From the NCBI GenBank assembly GCA_965656545.1, contig CBFHKZ010000001.1, positions 496,001 through 560,000 on the forward strand: 64,000 nucleotides of DNA, written 5' to 3'. Positions 35,403 to 42,959 of the stretch are shown here, one piece after another. The stretch comes from UBA7446 sp965656545. GTDB lineage: Bacteria; Bacteroidota; Bacteroidia; Flavobacteriales; Flavobacteriaceae. The translations under genes were made by a program, and so were the position numbers. The notes under the pieces are model-generated. The model saw nothing but the letters and a program-made list of their open reading frames with translations. It searched no databases and was not told where the DNA came from. The stretch's first letter is position 1. Each line of letters begins with the position of its first letter.

Positions 35403-36227
35403 TTGAAAGCCTACCGCGCTTATCATTTCAATGTTCATCCAACAGATAAAATAGCTATTTTTTCTGCTTGGTTAACGAGCTTTCCATTTGAGAGTTTTGT
35501 CACTACCGAAACAGGTGTAACAGCCTATGTTTCTTTGGACGAAGCGGCCCAGATTTCCGAAGCAGCCTGTCTGGCTGTTCCTTTTGACGGGGTGACGGCT
35601 AGCGTTAAAACAGAAGATTTTGAAGGGCAAAACTGGAATGCCATTTGGGAAGAAAACTTTCATCCCATTACAGTGGGCGATTGGACCATAAGGGCTTCGT
35701 TTCACAAAGTTGCCGCTACCAAGCACGAACTTATTATTGACCCACAGATGTCTTTTGGCACAGGTCACCATGCCACAACACAGCTTATGCTCGAACAGCT
35801 TCTTGCTATTGAGGTTGCTGATAAAACGGTTTTAGATATGGGTACGGGCACGGGTGTTTTGGCCATAGCTGCAAAAATGCAGGGAGCCGAAAAAGTGACT
35901 GGCGTTGATATTGAAAGTTGGTGTGTGGAGAATGCCATTGAAAATGCTGCGAAGAATAGCATACACGATATTGCCTTTAGCACCAAAACGCTGGATGATT
36001 TAACAGACGTTAAGCCTCAGGTGATTTTGGCAAACATCAATAGAAATGTGTTGATGGCTCATTTGCCCACTTATGCACAAATGCTATCAGCAGGCGGCAG
36101 CTTGTTGTTGTCAGGATTTCATCAAGAAGATGTGGTTGTGCTAGATGCTTTGGCGCAACAAAATGGACTCAAAGGAGTAGGTAAAACAGAAAAAGAAGGT
36201 TGGATTTGCTTAAAATTTATAATTTAG
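35403..36227 (+). CDS. prmA: Ribosomal protein L11 methyltransferase
   Basis: SAM-dependent enzyme that trimethylates ribosomal protein L11. DPQMSFGTGHHATTQLML is the PrmA signature, and the SAM-binding loop is LDMGTGTGVLAIAAK. The NPPY-like position is occupied by ANINRNVL, as in this family. The product has 274 residues. It starts at TTG (35403) two bases after the tpiA stop; no ATG lies near the conserved N-terminus. clpS follows 5 bases later. Confidence 0.94.
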   Translation: MKAYRAYHFNVHPTDKIAIFSAWLTSFPFESFVTTETGVTAYVSLDEAAQISEAACLAVPFDGVTASVKTEDFEGQNWNAIWEENFHPITVGDWTIRASFHKVAATKHELIIDPQMSFGTGHHATTQLMLEQLLAIEVADKTVLDMGTGTGVLAIAAKMQGAEKVTGVDIESWCVENAIENAAKNSIHDIAFSTKTLDDLTDVKPQVILANINRNVLMAHLPTYAQMLSAGGSLLLSGFHQEDVVVLDALAQQNGLKGVGKTEKEGWICLKFII

Positions 36228-36232
36228 TGGAG

Positions 36233-36520
36233 ATGATTTACTTTGAAAAAACAAAAGAACAAGAGCAAGAACAGCGAGAAGTTGCCGTTGAAAGCTCTCG
36301 TTTGCACGAAATCATGCTCTACAACGACGATGTCAATACTTTTGATCATGTCATCAATACCCTGATTGAAGTGTGTGAACATACACCAGAGCAGGCAGAG
36401 CAATGTTCGCTTATTGTACATTACAAAGGCAAATGCTCAGTTAAACGCGGATCTTACGACGAACTAGAGCCCAAATGCATCCGACTACACGCTGCTGGAC
36501 TGAGTGCAGAAATCGTTTGA
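36233..36520 (+). CDS. clpS: ATP-dependent Clp protease adaptor ClpS
   Basis: Delivers N-degron substrates to a ClpA/ClpC-type unfoldase. The conserved motif LYNDDVNTFDHVINTL starts the folded domain, and HTPEQAEQCSLIVHYKGKC with the binding-pocket residues follows. The product has 95 residues from the ATG at 36233; upstream in-frame codons overlap prmA and are not conserved. The acidic, glutamine-rich N-terminal tail (residues 3-20) is the flexible extension expected for ClpS. No Clp ATPase gene is in the window. Confidence 0.93.
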   Translation: MIYFEKTKEQEQEQREVAVESSRLHEIMLYNDDVNTFDHVINTLIEVCEHTPEQAEQCSLIVHYKGKCSVKRGSYDELEPKCIRLHAAGLSAEIV

Positions 36521-36563
36521 CCTAGTATTTTATCAATTCATTACCTTAGCTTAAAATAAAACC

Positions 36564-37106
36564 ATGCGAATACTTTTTGTTTTGATGCTCTCAACCTTTA
36601 TTGGTTTCGCACAAACCACCCCTATGAAAAACACCATATATTCTTTCACTGTCGAAGATATCGATGGCAAGCCCTTTTCGCTTGAATCGCTCAAGGGAAA
36701 AAAAGTCATGATTGTGAACACCGCCTCTAAATGTGGCCTAACACCCCAATACAAAAAATTAGAAGCCCTCTATCAAGAATACAAGGACCAAAACTTTGTT
36801 ATTGTTGGCTTTCCAGCCAATAACTTTATGTGGCAGGAACCCGGTAGCAACGAAGATATCAAAGCTTTTTGTGAGAAAAACTACGGTGTTTCTTTTCCGA
36901 TGATGGCTAAAATCAGTGTCAAGGGAAAAAGCCAGCACCCCCTTTATGCTTTTCTTACCAAAAAAGATAAGAACGGTGTTAAAGACAGTTCGGTAAGTTG
37001 GAATTTCCAAAAGTATCTTATAGACGAAAACGGTCATTTGGTGGAGGTAATTTCGCCTCGCACACAGCCCGATGATCCCGTTGTATTAGATTGGATAAAA
37101 AGCTAG
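36564..37106 (+). CDS. Glutathione peroxidase-like thiol peroxidase, secreted
   Basis: Reduces peroxides using a thiol donor. A signal peptide (about residues 1-16, ending FIGFAQ) suggests the periplasm. The peroxidatic Cys is in NTASKCGLTPQY, the Gln-containing FPANNFMWQEPGS stretch replaces the usual NQF(G)xQE, and the Trp/Asn motif VSWNFQKYLID completes the tetrad. The product has 180 residues. A cysteine replaces selenocysteine, as usual in bacteria, so thioredoxin may be the real donor. It precedes bshB1 by 2 bases; linkage to bacillithiol synthesis suggests a shared redox role, although that is only inferred. Confidence 0.88.
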   Translation: MRILFVLMLSTFIGFAQTTPMKNTIYSFTVEDIDGKPFSLESLKGKKVMIVNTASKCGLTPQYKKLEALYQEYKDQNFVIVGFPANNFMWQEPGSNEDIKAFCEKNYGVSFPMMAKISVKGKSQHPLYAFLTKKDKNGVKDSSVSWNFQKYLIDENGHLVEVISPRTQPDDPVVLDWIKS

Positions 37107-37108
37107 AG

Positions 37109-37825
37109 ATGAAAATTGATATCCTAGCCATAGGCGCACACCCTGATGATGTAGAGCTTTCTTGCGCTGGAACCTTGGCGAAAGAAATTGCCCATGGTAA
37201 GCAGGTAGCCATTTTAGACCTCACGCAAGGGGAGTTGGGAACTAGAGGAACTGCCGAAATCCGTGCAAAAGAAGCCAAAGACGCAGCCAACATATTAGGG
37301 GTAACAGCTCGATATAATCTCAATTTTGCAGATGGTTTTTTTGAAAACAACAAGGCGCATCAATTGCAATTGGCCGCATACATTCGCTTGTTAAAACCCG
37401 ACATGGTACTTTGCAACGCTGTTGAAGATCGACACCCCGATCATGGTAGAGCCGCTGCGTTGGTAGTGGAAAGTTGTTTTTTGAGCGGTTTACAACAAGT
37501 TAAGACCACGTATGAGGGGCAATCTCAAGACGCGTGGCGCCCAAAGCAAGTATACCATTACATTCAATGGAACGATGCCCAGCCAGACTTTGTCGTGGAC
37601 ATAAGCACCCACATGGACACCAAGCTAGAGGCTGTTAACGCTTATGCATCTCAATTTTTTAATCCGAAAACGTCTGCACCCGAAACGCCCATCAGCAGTC
37701 AAAACTTTTTGGACAGCGTTAAATACCGTGCTGCCAATCTGGGAAGACTCATTGGGGTAGCCCATGCAGAGGGGTTTACAGCCGCGCGTTTGTTGGCTGT
37801 TGACCGTATAAACGATTTGATGTAA
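37109..37825 (+). CDS. bshB1: Bacillithiol biosynthesis deacetylase BshB1
   Basis: Zinc hydrolase that deacetylates GlcNAc-malate in bacillithiol synthesis, the low-molecular-weight thiol of many Bacteroidota. The LmbE-fold zinc site is in IGAHPDDVELSCAGTL and the third His in DRHPDHGRAA. LTQGELGTRGT is the substrate loop typical of BshB1. The ATG at 37109 gives 238 residues; six extra codons upstream are in frame but overlap the peroxidase stop. The other bacillithiol genes are not in this window. Confidence 0.93.
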   Translation: MKIDILAIGAHPDDVELSCAGTLAKEIAHGKQVAILDLTQGELGTRGTAEIRAKEAKDAANILGVTARYNLNFADGFFENNKAHQLQLAAYIRLLKPDMVLCNAVEDRHPDHGRAAALVVESCFLSGLQQVKTTYEGQSQDAWRPKQVYHYIQWNDAQPDFVVDISTHMDTKLEAVNAYASQFFNPKTSAPETPISSQNFLDSVKYRAANLGRLIGVAHAEGFTAARLLAVDRINDLM

Positions 37826-37832
37826 AAGCTGT

Positions 37833-37862
37833 TTTGGATTCTCTAAAAACATAGTACATTTG
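37833..37862 (+). promoter_or_regulatory. Promoter for tRNA-His
   Basis: TTTG at 37833-37836, an 18-base spacer and TACATTTG at 37855-37862 match the Bacteroidota promoter. The tRNA begins 14 bases later. Confidence 0.65.
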
Positions 37863-37875
37863 CATCCTACAAAAT

Positions 37876-37950
37876 GGTGGTTGTAGCTCAGTTGGTTAGA
37901 GCGCTAGATTGTGGTTCTAGAGGTCGCCGGTTCGAGACCGGTCTTCCACC
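37876..37950 (+). tRNA. tRNA-His (anticodon GTG) with two U-U mismatches
   Basis: The anticodon arm CTAGA-TTGTGGT-TCTAG carries GTG at 37911-37913. The D-arm GCTC/GAGC and T-arm GCCGG-TTCGAGA-CCGGT are intact. The extra 5' G (37876) and C73 (37950) are the histidine identity pair. The acceptor stem GTGGTTG/CTTCCAC pairs at positions 1-4 and 7, but positions 5-68 and 6-67 are U-U. A functional tRNA would normally have AA on the 3' side. CCA is not encoded. The 3' half is repeated, diverged, at 40033, and both copies carry the CTTCCAC sequence. Confidence 0.9.
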
Positions 37951-37982
37951 CAATATAAACCCTTCGAGTAATCGAGGGGTTT
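37922..37982. repeat. Left copy of tRNA-His 3' end repeat
   Basis: This 61-bp stretch (tRNA variable loop and T-arm, acceptor, and the following hairpin) recurs at 40033-40093 with seven differences (54 of 61 identical). The two copies enclose a 2.05-kb segment with one gene. This matches the direct-repeat ends of an element inserted at a tRNA 3' end. Confidence 0.8.
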
Positions 37983-37983
37983 A
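37956..37983 (+). terminator. Hairpin after tRNA-His
   Basis: TAAACCCTTCGA and TCGAGGGGTTTA form a 12-bp stem with one G-U pair and loop GTAA. It lacks a long T-tract but has the form of the tRNA terminator, and a near-identical hairpin lies at 40068-40093. Confidence 0.65.
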
Positions 37984-38046
37984 TTGTTTGCCAAAAGATC
38001 TATTTTTTATTTAAATTATAATATATTTATTGTTTAGTATAAAAAT

Positions 38047-39915
38047 ATGAAAAGGATTTTTTTGCAATTGCTCATTTTGTTTTTTTTAGTTTCTTGTTCA
38101 AAAGAAGACTCAATATCTGAAGATAATAATTCAGGGAATAATGATAATGATGTAGGTTGGAATGGTAATAGTTTTTCACCTCTAGAGGTAAATGTAAGAA
38201 GCCATTGGACATTTGATTCAAATCAAAAATCAAAACTTCAATTAGGCGTTAAAGCAACGTCGCATAGTATGCAACTTAAGGCATACTCTATTGATTATAC
38301 AGATTCTTTGGATGCAGGTATTTTGTCAATTGAGTCGCCAAAAACAGGGGAATTAACGTCGAGCGAGGTTCTTTCAATCAAAATTGGAAATTACGGCTAT
38401 TTACCAATTTTAGATTCACTAAAAGTTTCTTATCAGTTTAGTTACGAGGATGGTGAATTTAGTGATCCAATTAGTGAGACTGTTAAGATCAATGATACAC
38501 TCTTTCCTGTTGAAGCGATAGAATATTCCTTTGCTACTCCACTTGATATGTCAAATCGGGGTACGTATCAGATATTGGCGAGTACACAGTTTGAAGGGGA
38601 CATGGACCTAGCTAACGATTCATTCACCCAAATTGTAAAATCACTTGAATATACAGAAGTGTGTAATATTCACTCTTTGATTTTTAATGAAGACGACTCT
38701 TTTAAATTGTACACATTAGATGAAGAAGGTGTTTGTAATTATGTCATTTTAGGTGAATATAAATTAGATGATAGTAATAGTCTCCTAAGGCTTTACAGTC
38801 CAGATTCAGCTCAAGAATCAAACCTTATTGGAAATATTTATGATGTAGCAACAGATGATGATGGTGGTTTTTCTGGCACAATTGCTATTGAAGGAATTTG
38901 TATTCAATTAGAAGATGGTTTTCAAGAAAGAAATTATTCACAGGAATTAACATATATTCCAGACGAAAATTTAGAAAATTATTTAATTGAAATCGGCAAA
39001 GATGATGTAGTAGATGGCTATATCACAAATTCTCAAGCTGCTAGTATTTCACAAGTTTCAATTGAAGCTAATGACAATTGGGAGATTGGAAGTTCCATTG
39101 ACTTTTGGGATTTTGAAGAAAGATTCTCAAATCGAATCTCAAACTTAGCAGGAATTGAAGCGTTTCCTAACCTTGAGCGCGTTAATTTAATGGGGCAAAA
39201 CTTGGATAGCATTAACATTTCTAAAAACATAAACTTGAAATCCTTTTCGGCCAATTTCAATACATTTAAAAAATTAGACACCAGCAATAACCCCTTACTT
39301 GAATCGTTGTCAATTGATAGTAATGAAGTTAATCCAATTTTGGATTTTTCTAATAATCCAAACATAAAAATGCTTTCAACTCCTATGTGTTCTATTGCGG
39401 GCTTTATAGGAGAAGATGGTTATTATGACATCTCTAATATGGCAGATTTAGAGTTTTTGGATTTATATGATAACAGACTTACATCATTAGATATCAGTAA
39501 GAATACTAAATTAAAGGAGCTTAAAATAAATGTGGGTAACAGCATCTCCACAATTGATTTCTCAAATAATCCTATGTTAGAGAATATATCGGCTAATAGT
39601 AGTGGTTTACAAGGCAATGTGGATATTTCAAACTTAACTGAACTTAAAATATTTAATGTTGCTTTCAATGACATTACATCAATTGACTTTTCAAATAATA
39701 CCAAACTTAAATATTTGGAAATTGATTGGAATCAAATTACAGGAGAAATAGACGTGTCAAATTGTACTAATCTTCTAGAGTTTTATGCCAGTAATGGTAA
39801 TAATATTAGCTGTATAAAGGTTAATCAGGCGCAATTAGATGCGTATAATGGGAATAATGTTCCAGAAGGCTTTAAATGGCAGTTGTCTGTTGAGCCAAAA
39901 CTTAATTGTAATTAA
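38047..39915 (+). CDS. Lipoprotein with leucine-rich repeats (insert cargo)
   Basis: Surface or periplasmic lipoprotein of unknown partner. The lipobox is FFLVSCSKED. Residues 45-200 are beta-rich; residues about 305-345 (YIPDENLENYLIEIGKDD) match a unit found before leucine-rich repeats in flavobacterial proteins. Residues 365-600 hold repeats of the type LDISKNTKLKEL and IDFSNNPMLENI, an internalin-like solenoid ending with a Cys-containing cap (NNISCIKVNQAQLDA). No type IX sorting domain is visible. It is AT-rich, stands alone, and lies inside the repeat-bounded insert after tRNA-His. A -7 box was not identified. Confidence 0.85.
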   Translation: MKRIFLQLLILFFLVSCSKEDSISEDNNSGNNDNDVGWNGNSFSPLEVNVRSHWTFDSNQKSKLQLGVKATSHSMQLKAYSIDYTDSLDAGILSIESPKTGELTSSEVLSIKIGNYGYLPILDSLKVSYQFSYEDGEFSDPISETVKINDTLFPVEAIEYSFATPLDMSNRGTYQILASTQFEGDMDLANDSFTQIVKSLEYTEVCNIHSLIFNEDDSFKLYTLDEEGVCNYVILGEYKLDDSNSLLRLYSPDSAQESNLIGNIYDVATDDDGGFSGTIAIEGICIQLEDGFQERNYSQELTYIPDENLENYLIEIGKDDVVDGYITNSQAASISQVSIEANDNWEIGSSIDFWDFEERFSNRISNLAGIEAFPNLERVNLMGQNLDSINISKNINLKSFSANFNTFKKLDTSNNPLLESLSIDSNEVNPILDFSNNPNIKMLSTPMCSIAGFIGEDGYYDISNMADLEFLDLYDNRLTSLDISKNTKLKELKINVGNSISTIDFSNNPMLENISANSSGLQGNVDISNLTELKIFNVAFNDITSIDFSNNTKLKYLEIDWNQITGEIDVSNCTNLLEFYASNGNNISCIKVNQAQLDAYNGNNVPEGFKWQLSVEPKLNCN

Positions 39916-40020
39916 ATATATATCACTTTAATATTCAGGTAGTTAATATGTTATATTCACTACTGTTGTAAAATGTTTTAATATTGATGAACATCTATTT
40001 TATACAGTTCAGTACTGTTT

Positions 40021-40028
40021 TACGTTTG
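40021..40028 (+). promoter_or_regulatory. Orphan -7 box ahead of tRNA remnant
   Basis: TACGTTTG fits TAnnTTTG and resembles the tRNA-His promoter box TACATTTG. It sits only a few bases before the second copy of the tRNA 3' half, with no gene start downstream on this strand. Confidence 0.35.
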
Positions 40029-40032
40029 TAGG

Positions 40033-40093
40033 GTTCTCCGGTTCGAAAGCGGTCTTCCACTCAATATAAACCCCTCGAGAAATCGAGGGGTTT
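40033..40093. repeat. Right copy: truncated tRNA-His 3' end plus hairpin
   Basis: Second copy of the 37922-37982 repeat, 2111 bp downstream. The T-arm is damaged (AAGCGGT against CCGG side) and no 5' half exists, so it is not a functional tRNA. The hairpin AAACCCCTCGA/TCGAGGGGTTT (40068-40093, loop GAAA) is perfect and probably terminates transcription from either the insert or the convergent M28 peptidase gene. Confidence 0.8.
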
Positions 40094-40121
40094 CTTTATT
40101 TAGCATGTTATGTTAGGAATT

Positions 40122-41144
40122 CTATTCCTTTAAACGCAAACGCTCCTCGCGGTTTACAATTTCCCAAGCCGTATGGAAAATGAGACGGGTTCGTTTTTCC
40201 AATAACTCGTATTCAATTTTTTCGACGGTATCTGTTGGCGCGTGGTAATCTGCGTGTGTACCGTTAAAATAGAATATCACAGGCACATTATTTTTAGCAA
40301 AATTATAATGGTCTGAACGGTAGTAATACCTGTTTTCGATATACCTACCACGCTCAAAAACTTCCGTTGTTGGGTCGTTGTAGCGGTAGTCCAAATCCAA
40401 GTTAATGTATTTATCGTTCATGGCTGCAGAAACATCGTGCAAGTCTTGTGACAAAATATCTGAACCAATCAGGTATATGTAGTTGTTGTTGTCGTTATGT
40501 AAATCGTCAATGCGGCCAATCATATCAATATTTAAGTTGGCAACCGTATCTTCAAGTGGATATACGGGATTGTCTGTGTAATATTTAGAGCCCAAAAGTC
40601 CTTTTTCTTCTGCTGTTACGTGTAAGAATAGCACCGAACGCTTGGGTCCATTTCCGTCTTTAACAGCCTGTTGAAAGGCTTCCGCAATTTCCAATATCGC
40701 AACAGTACCAGAACCATCATCATCTGCACCGTTGTTGATTTGTCCATCTTCTTCAACACCAATATGGTCTAGGTGGGCGGTAATAACCAATATTTCGTTA
40801 GGTATTTCGCTACCTTCAATATAAGCCAATACATTGCTTGCTTCTAAAGTGCGGTTTTCACGGTATGAATTTAGCGTCATGGGCATAAAATAAGCGCCAT
40901 CGGGCATGCCTCCATCAATGCCTATTGATTCATATTCGCTTTTGAGATAGTTTATGGCAACGCCTTCTCCTTCCGTACCCGCTTCTCTTCCCATAAAATC
41001 GTCCCCTGCGTAGGTATATAAATGTGCTTTTAGCTCTTCGGCTGTAATGGTAGCTGCATAGGTTTCTGGGTCAAATTCAACGTTTTTTTGACTTGACACA
41101 CATGCCATAAATAAAAAGGCAAATAGTATAGGTAAATGTTTCAT
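40122..41144 (-). CDS. M28-family zinc aminopeptidase, lipoprotein
   Basis: Probable exported peptidase. The N-terminus ends in FLFMACVSS, a lipobox. Zinc ligands appear in VITAHLDHIG (His), NNGADDDGSGTVAILE (bridging Asp), VTAEEKGLLGS (Glu pair) and later NIDMIG (Asp) and SDHYNFA (His). The product has 340 residues, normal for M28 enzymes of this group, and it lacks additional C-terminal domains. It lies 29 bases beyond the truncated tRNA copy and follows the DUF3050 gene on the same strand. The substrate is unknown; small peptides are likely. Confidence 0.9.
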   Translation of the reverse strand: MKHLPILFAFLFMACVSSQKNVEFDPETYAATITAEELKAHLYTYAGDDFMGREAGTEGEGVAINYLKSEYESIGIDGGMPDGAYFMPMTLNSYRENRTLEASNVLAYIEGSEIPNEILVITAHLDHIGVEEDGQINNGADDDGSGTVAILEIAEAFQQAVKDGNGPKRSVLFLHVTAEEKGLLGSKYYTDNPVYPLEDTVANLNIDMIGRIDDLHNDNNNYIYLIGSDILSQDLHDVSAAMNDKYINLDLDYRYNDPTTEVFERGRYIENRYYYRSDHYNFAKNNVPVIFYFNGTHADYHAPTDTVEKIEYELLEKRTRLIFHTAWEIVNREERLRLKE

Positions 41145-41179
41145 GATTTTAAGTATTTGATATGCAATATACAGTATTA

Positions 41180-41941
41180 TTAAATTTTACTGTCAATGAA
41201 GTTCCAAAGTGCAATGCGCTTTTGTAGCGCTTCTTGGGCAGCATCATTTGCTTGATCCCAAAGTTGGGTGTTATCGCCACACAACTCTTGGATCATTTGT
41301 TTTGCCATTGGACCGTGCTCTCCACTGTCAACTTCAATGTGACGCTCAAAATAATAAACCAATGTGCCGAAGTCAGTACCTTTTTCTTGCGCCATATCTT
41401 TAATGAGGGCAATAAACAAATCAGGAATTAGGTCTTCACGGCCATAATTAAACACACTTGCCACAACATGCACAGGTGCCTGGGTTGCGGTTTTGAGTGA
41501 AAAGTTTAGAAAAGATTTTATTTCTTCGGGTATTGATGCTTCGCTAACAGCGGTTTCCCAAGCTGTCCCATTTTGAATTTCAGCTACTAATTTTTTTACA
41601 GGAGTTGTATCTGCACCTATTTCTTCCATAGCCCTAAGATAAAGCTCAAAATGGCTGGCAGGCTGGTTGAATTGGTCTACGTCGCTTTCCTCACCCCAAA
41701 CAATTTCATTGATAAGCCTTCTTGTTGAGGGGCTTCCAACAGGAACCCACGGTAAGTCGGTACAGGTAAGTTTACGTTGCAAGGCCTTTACCAAGGACAT
41801 AAAATCCCAAACGGCAAAAGCATGATACTCCATAAAGGTCTGTATCGCTTCAGTGCTGTTTAGTTTGTGGTATAGCGGATGGTGTACTAGTTGATCTTTG
41901 TAAGGCGCAAGTTTGTCCTCAAAAAGGGTAGTCGTTTTCAT
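41180..41941 (-). CDS. DUF3050 protein (heme oxygenase-like fold likely)
   Basis: The 253 residues match the DUF3050 pattern with helices rich in His: LVHHPLYHKL, MEYHAFAVWDFMSLVKALQR, then VVWGEESD-like EIVWGEESD and YYFERHIEVDSGEHG. The spaced His and Glu residues resemble iron-binding heme-oxygenase-like proteins, but a reaction is not established. The ATG at 41941 is chosen because TAAATTTG sits at 41966-41959 on this strand, between it and the more distant in-frame ATG at 41992. It is divergent from the HMG-CoA-lyase-like gene. Confidence 0.87.
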   Translation of the reverse strand: MKTTTLFEDKLAPYKDQLVHHPLYHKLNSTEAIQTFMEYHAFAVWDFMSLVKALQRKLTCTDLPWVPVGSPSTRRLINEIVWGEESDVDQFNQPASHFELYLRAMEEIGADTTPVKKLVAEIQNGTAWETAVSEASIPEEIKSFLNFSLKTATQAPVHVVASVFNYGREDLIPDLFIALIKDMAQEKGTDFGTLVYYFERHIEVDSGEHGPMAKQMIQELCGDNTQLWDQANDAAQEALQKRIALWNFIDSKI

Positions 41942-41958
41942 AAGCAATTTTTCAAGTG

Positions 41959-41966
41959 CAAATTTA
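41959..41966 (-). promoter_or_regulatory. Promoter -7 box for DUF3050 gene
   Basis: TAAATTTG on the minus strand fits TAnnTTTG and lies 17 bases before the ATG at 41941. It rules out the longer reading frame start at 41992. Confidence 0.6.
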
Positions 41967-42001
41967 TATAAATGGCTCATAATTAGCGTCAAAGGATTTG
42001 T

Positions 42002-42009
42002 TATTTTTG
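42002..42009 (+). promoter_or_regulatory. Promoter -7 box for HMG-CoA-lyase-like gene
   Basis: TATTTTTG fits TAnnTTTG and ends 4 bases before the ATG at 42014, the same spacing as at kdsA. Transcription probably begins at the start codon. Confidence 0.55.
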
Positions 42010-42013
42010 ATGC

Positions 42014-42865
42014 ATGTCTCGTGTTTTTCTTACCGAATGCCCTAGGGATGCCCTACAAGGCATCAAAGCGTTTATCCCTACGGATGTAAAAGTGAAGTAT
42101 TTGCAATCGCTTTTACGGGTTGGATATGATGTGCTCGACTTTGGAAGTTTTGTTTCGCCCAAGGCGGTTCCGCAAATGCGCGACACCCACGAGGTAGTTA
42201 AACAGCTTGATTTAAGCGACACCAAAACCAAGTTATTGGCCATAGTTGCAAATGAAAGAGGCGCAGCAGAAGCCTTATCTTATGATCAGATTAGTTATAT
42301 AGGGTATCCTTTTTCGATATCTGAAAACTTTCAAATGCGGAATACCAACATCACTATTGAGGACTCTTTACTGTTGTTGAACCGATTGGTCGATCACGCG
42401 AGTAGCGTAAACCGAGAGTTGGTTGTTTATTTGAGTATGGGTTTTGGCAATCCTTACGGAGATCCTTGGAGTCCAGCCTTGGTTGCAGCCTGGGTTAGTA
42501 GGCTAGTGGATATGGGTGTAAAGCGTATTTCGCTGTCCGATACGGTAGGTCTGGCGCAACCCAAAACAATTACAGATTTATTTGAACATTTGCTGCAGGC
42601 ATATCCCGACATTGTCTTTGGCGCACACCTTCACGCAAAACCAAACGAGGCTACTTCAAAAATCAAAGCAGCGTATGCAGGCGGTTGCCGTGCTTTTGAC
42701 AGCGCCATACGCGGGCTAGGGGGCTGCCCAATGGCTAAGGACGAACTTACGGGGAATGTTCCAACAGAAAAACTGCTTTCTTTTTTAACAGCTCAAAAAG
42801 CACAATTTTCAGTAAATATGCTGCATTTTGAGTCTGCTTATAATGCCTCTTTACAGGTTTGTTAA
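42014..42865 (+). CDS. Hydroxymethylglutaryl-CoA lyase-like enzyme
   Basis: DRE-TIM metallolyase expected to cleave 3-hydroxy-3-methylglutaryl-CoA to acetoacetate and acetyl-CoA in leucine breakdown. The family start ECPRDALQGIKAFIPTDVK, the metal/substrate region FVSPKAVPQMRDT, the SLSDTVGLAQP motif, HLHAKPNEA with metal His residues and the catalytic GLGGCPMAKDELTGNVPTE loop are intact. The product has 283 residues. It is divergent from the DUF3050 gene. No other leucine-degradation gene is adjacent. Confidence 0.9.
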   Translation: MSRVFLTECPRDALQGIKAFIPTDVKVKYLQSLLRVGYDVLDFGSFVSPKAVPQMRDTHEVVKQLDLSDTKTKLLAIVANERGAAEALSYDQISYIGYPFSISENFQMRNTNITIEDSLLLLNRLVDHASSVNRELVVYLSMGFGNPYGDPWSPALVAAWVSRLVDMGVKRISLSDTVGLAQPKTITDLFEHLLQAYPDIVFGAHLHAKPNEATSKIKAAYAGGCRAFDSAIRGLGGCPMAKDELTGNVPTEKLLSFLTAQKAQFSVNMLHFESAYNASLQVC

Positions 42866-42917
42866 TTTCTTATTTAAAATTATTCCAAATAAACTTTGCC
42901 ATTTATAAATTAGGTAA

Positions 42918-42925
42918 TACTTTTG
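42918..42925 (+). promoter_or_regulatory. Promoter -7 box for porin cassette
   Basis: TACTTTTG fits TAnnTTTG and lies 34 bases before the porin ATG at 42960. Confidence 0.6.
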
Positions 42926-42959
42926 CCTTAATTTAAAAGCAATCTAAATAAAAACAGCC

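Noticed and set aside
40033..40093. Second tRNA-His gene
   Set aside because: Only the 3' half is present and its T-arm is damaged, so it is a remnant.
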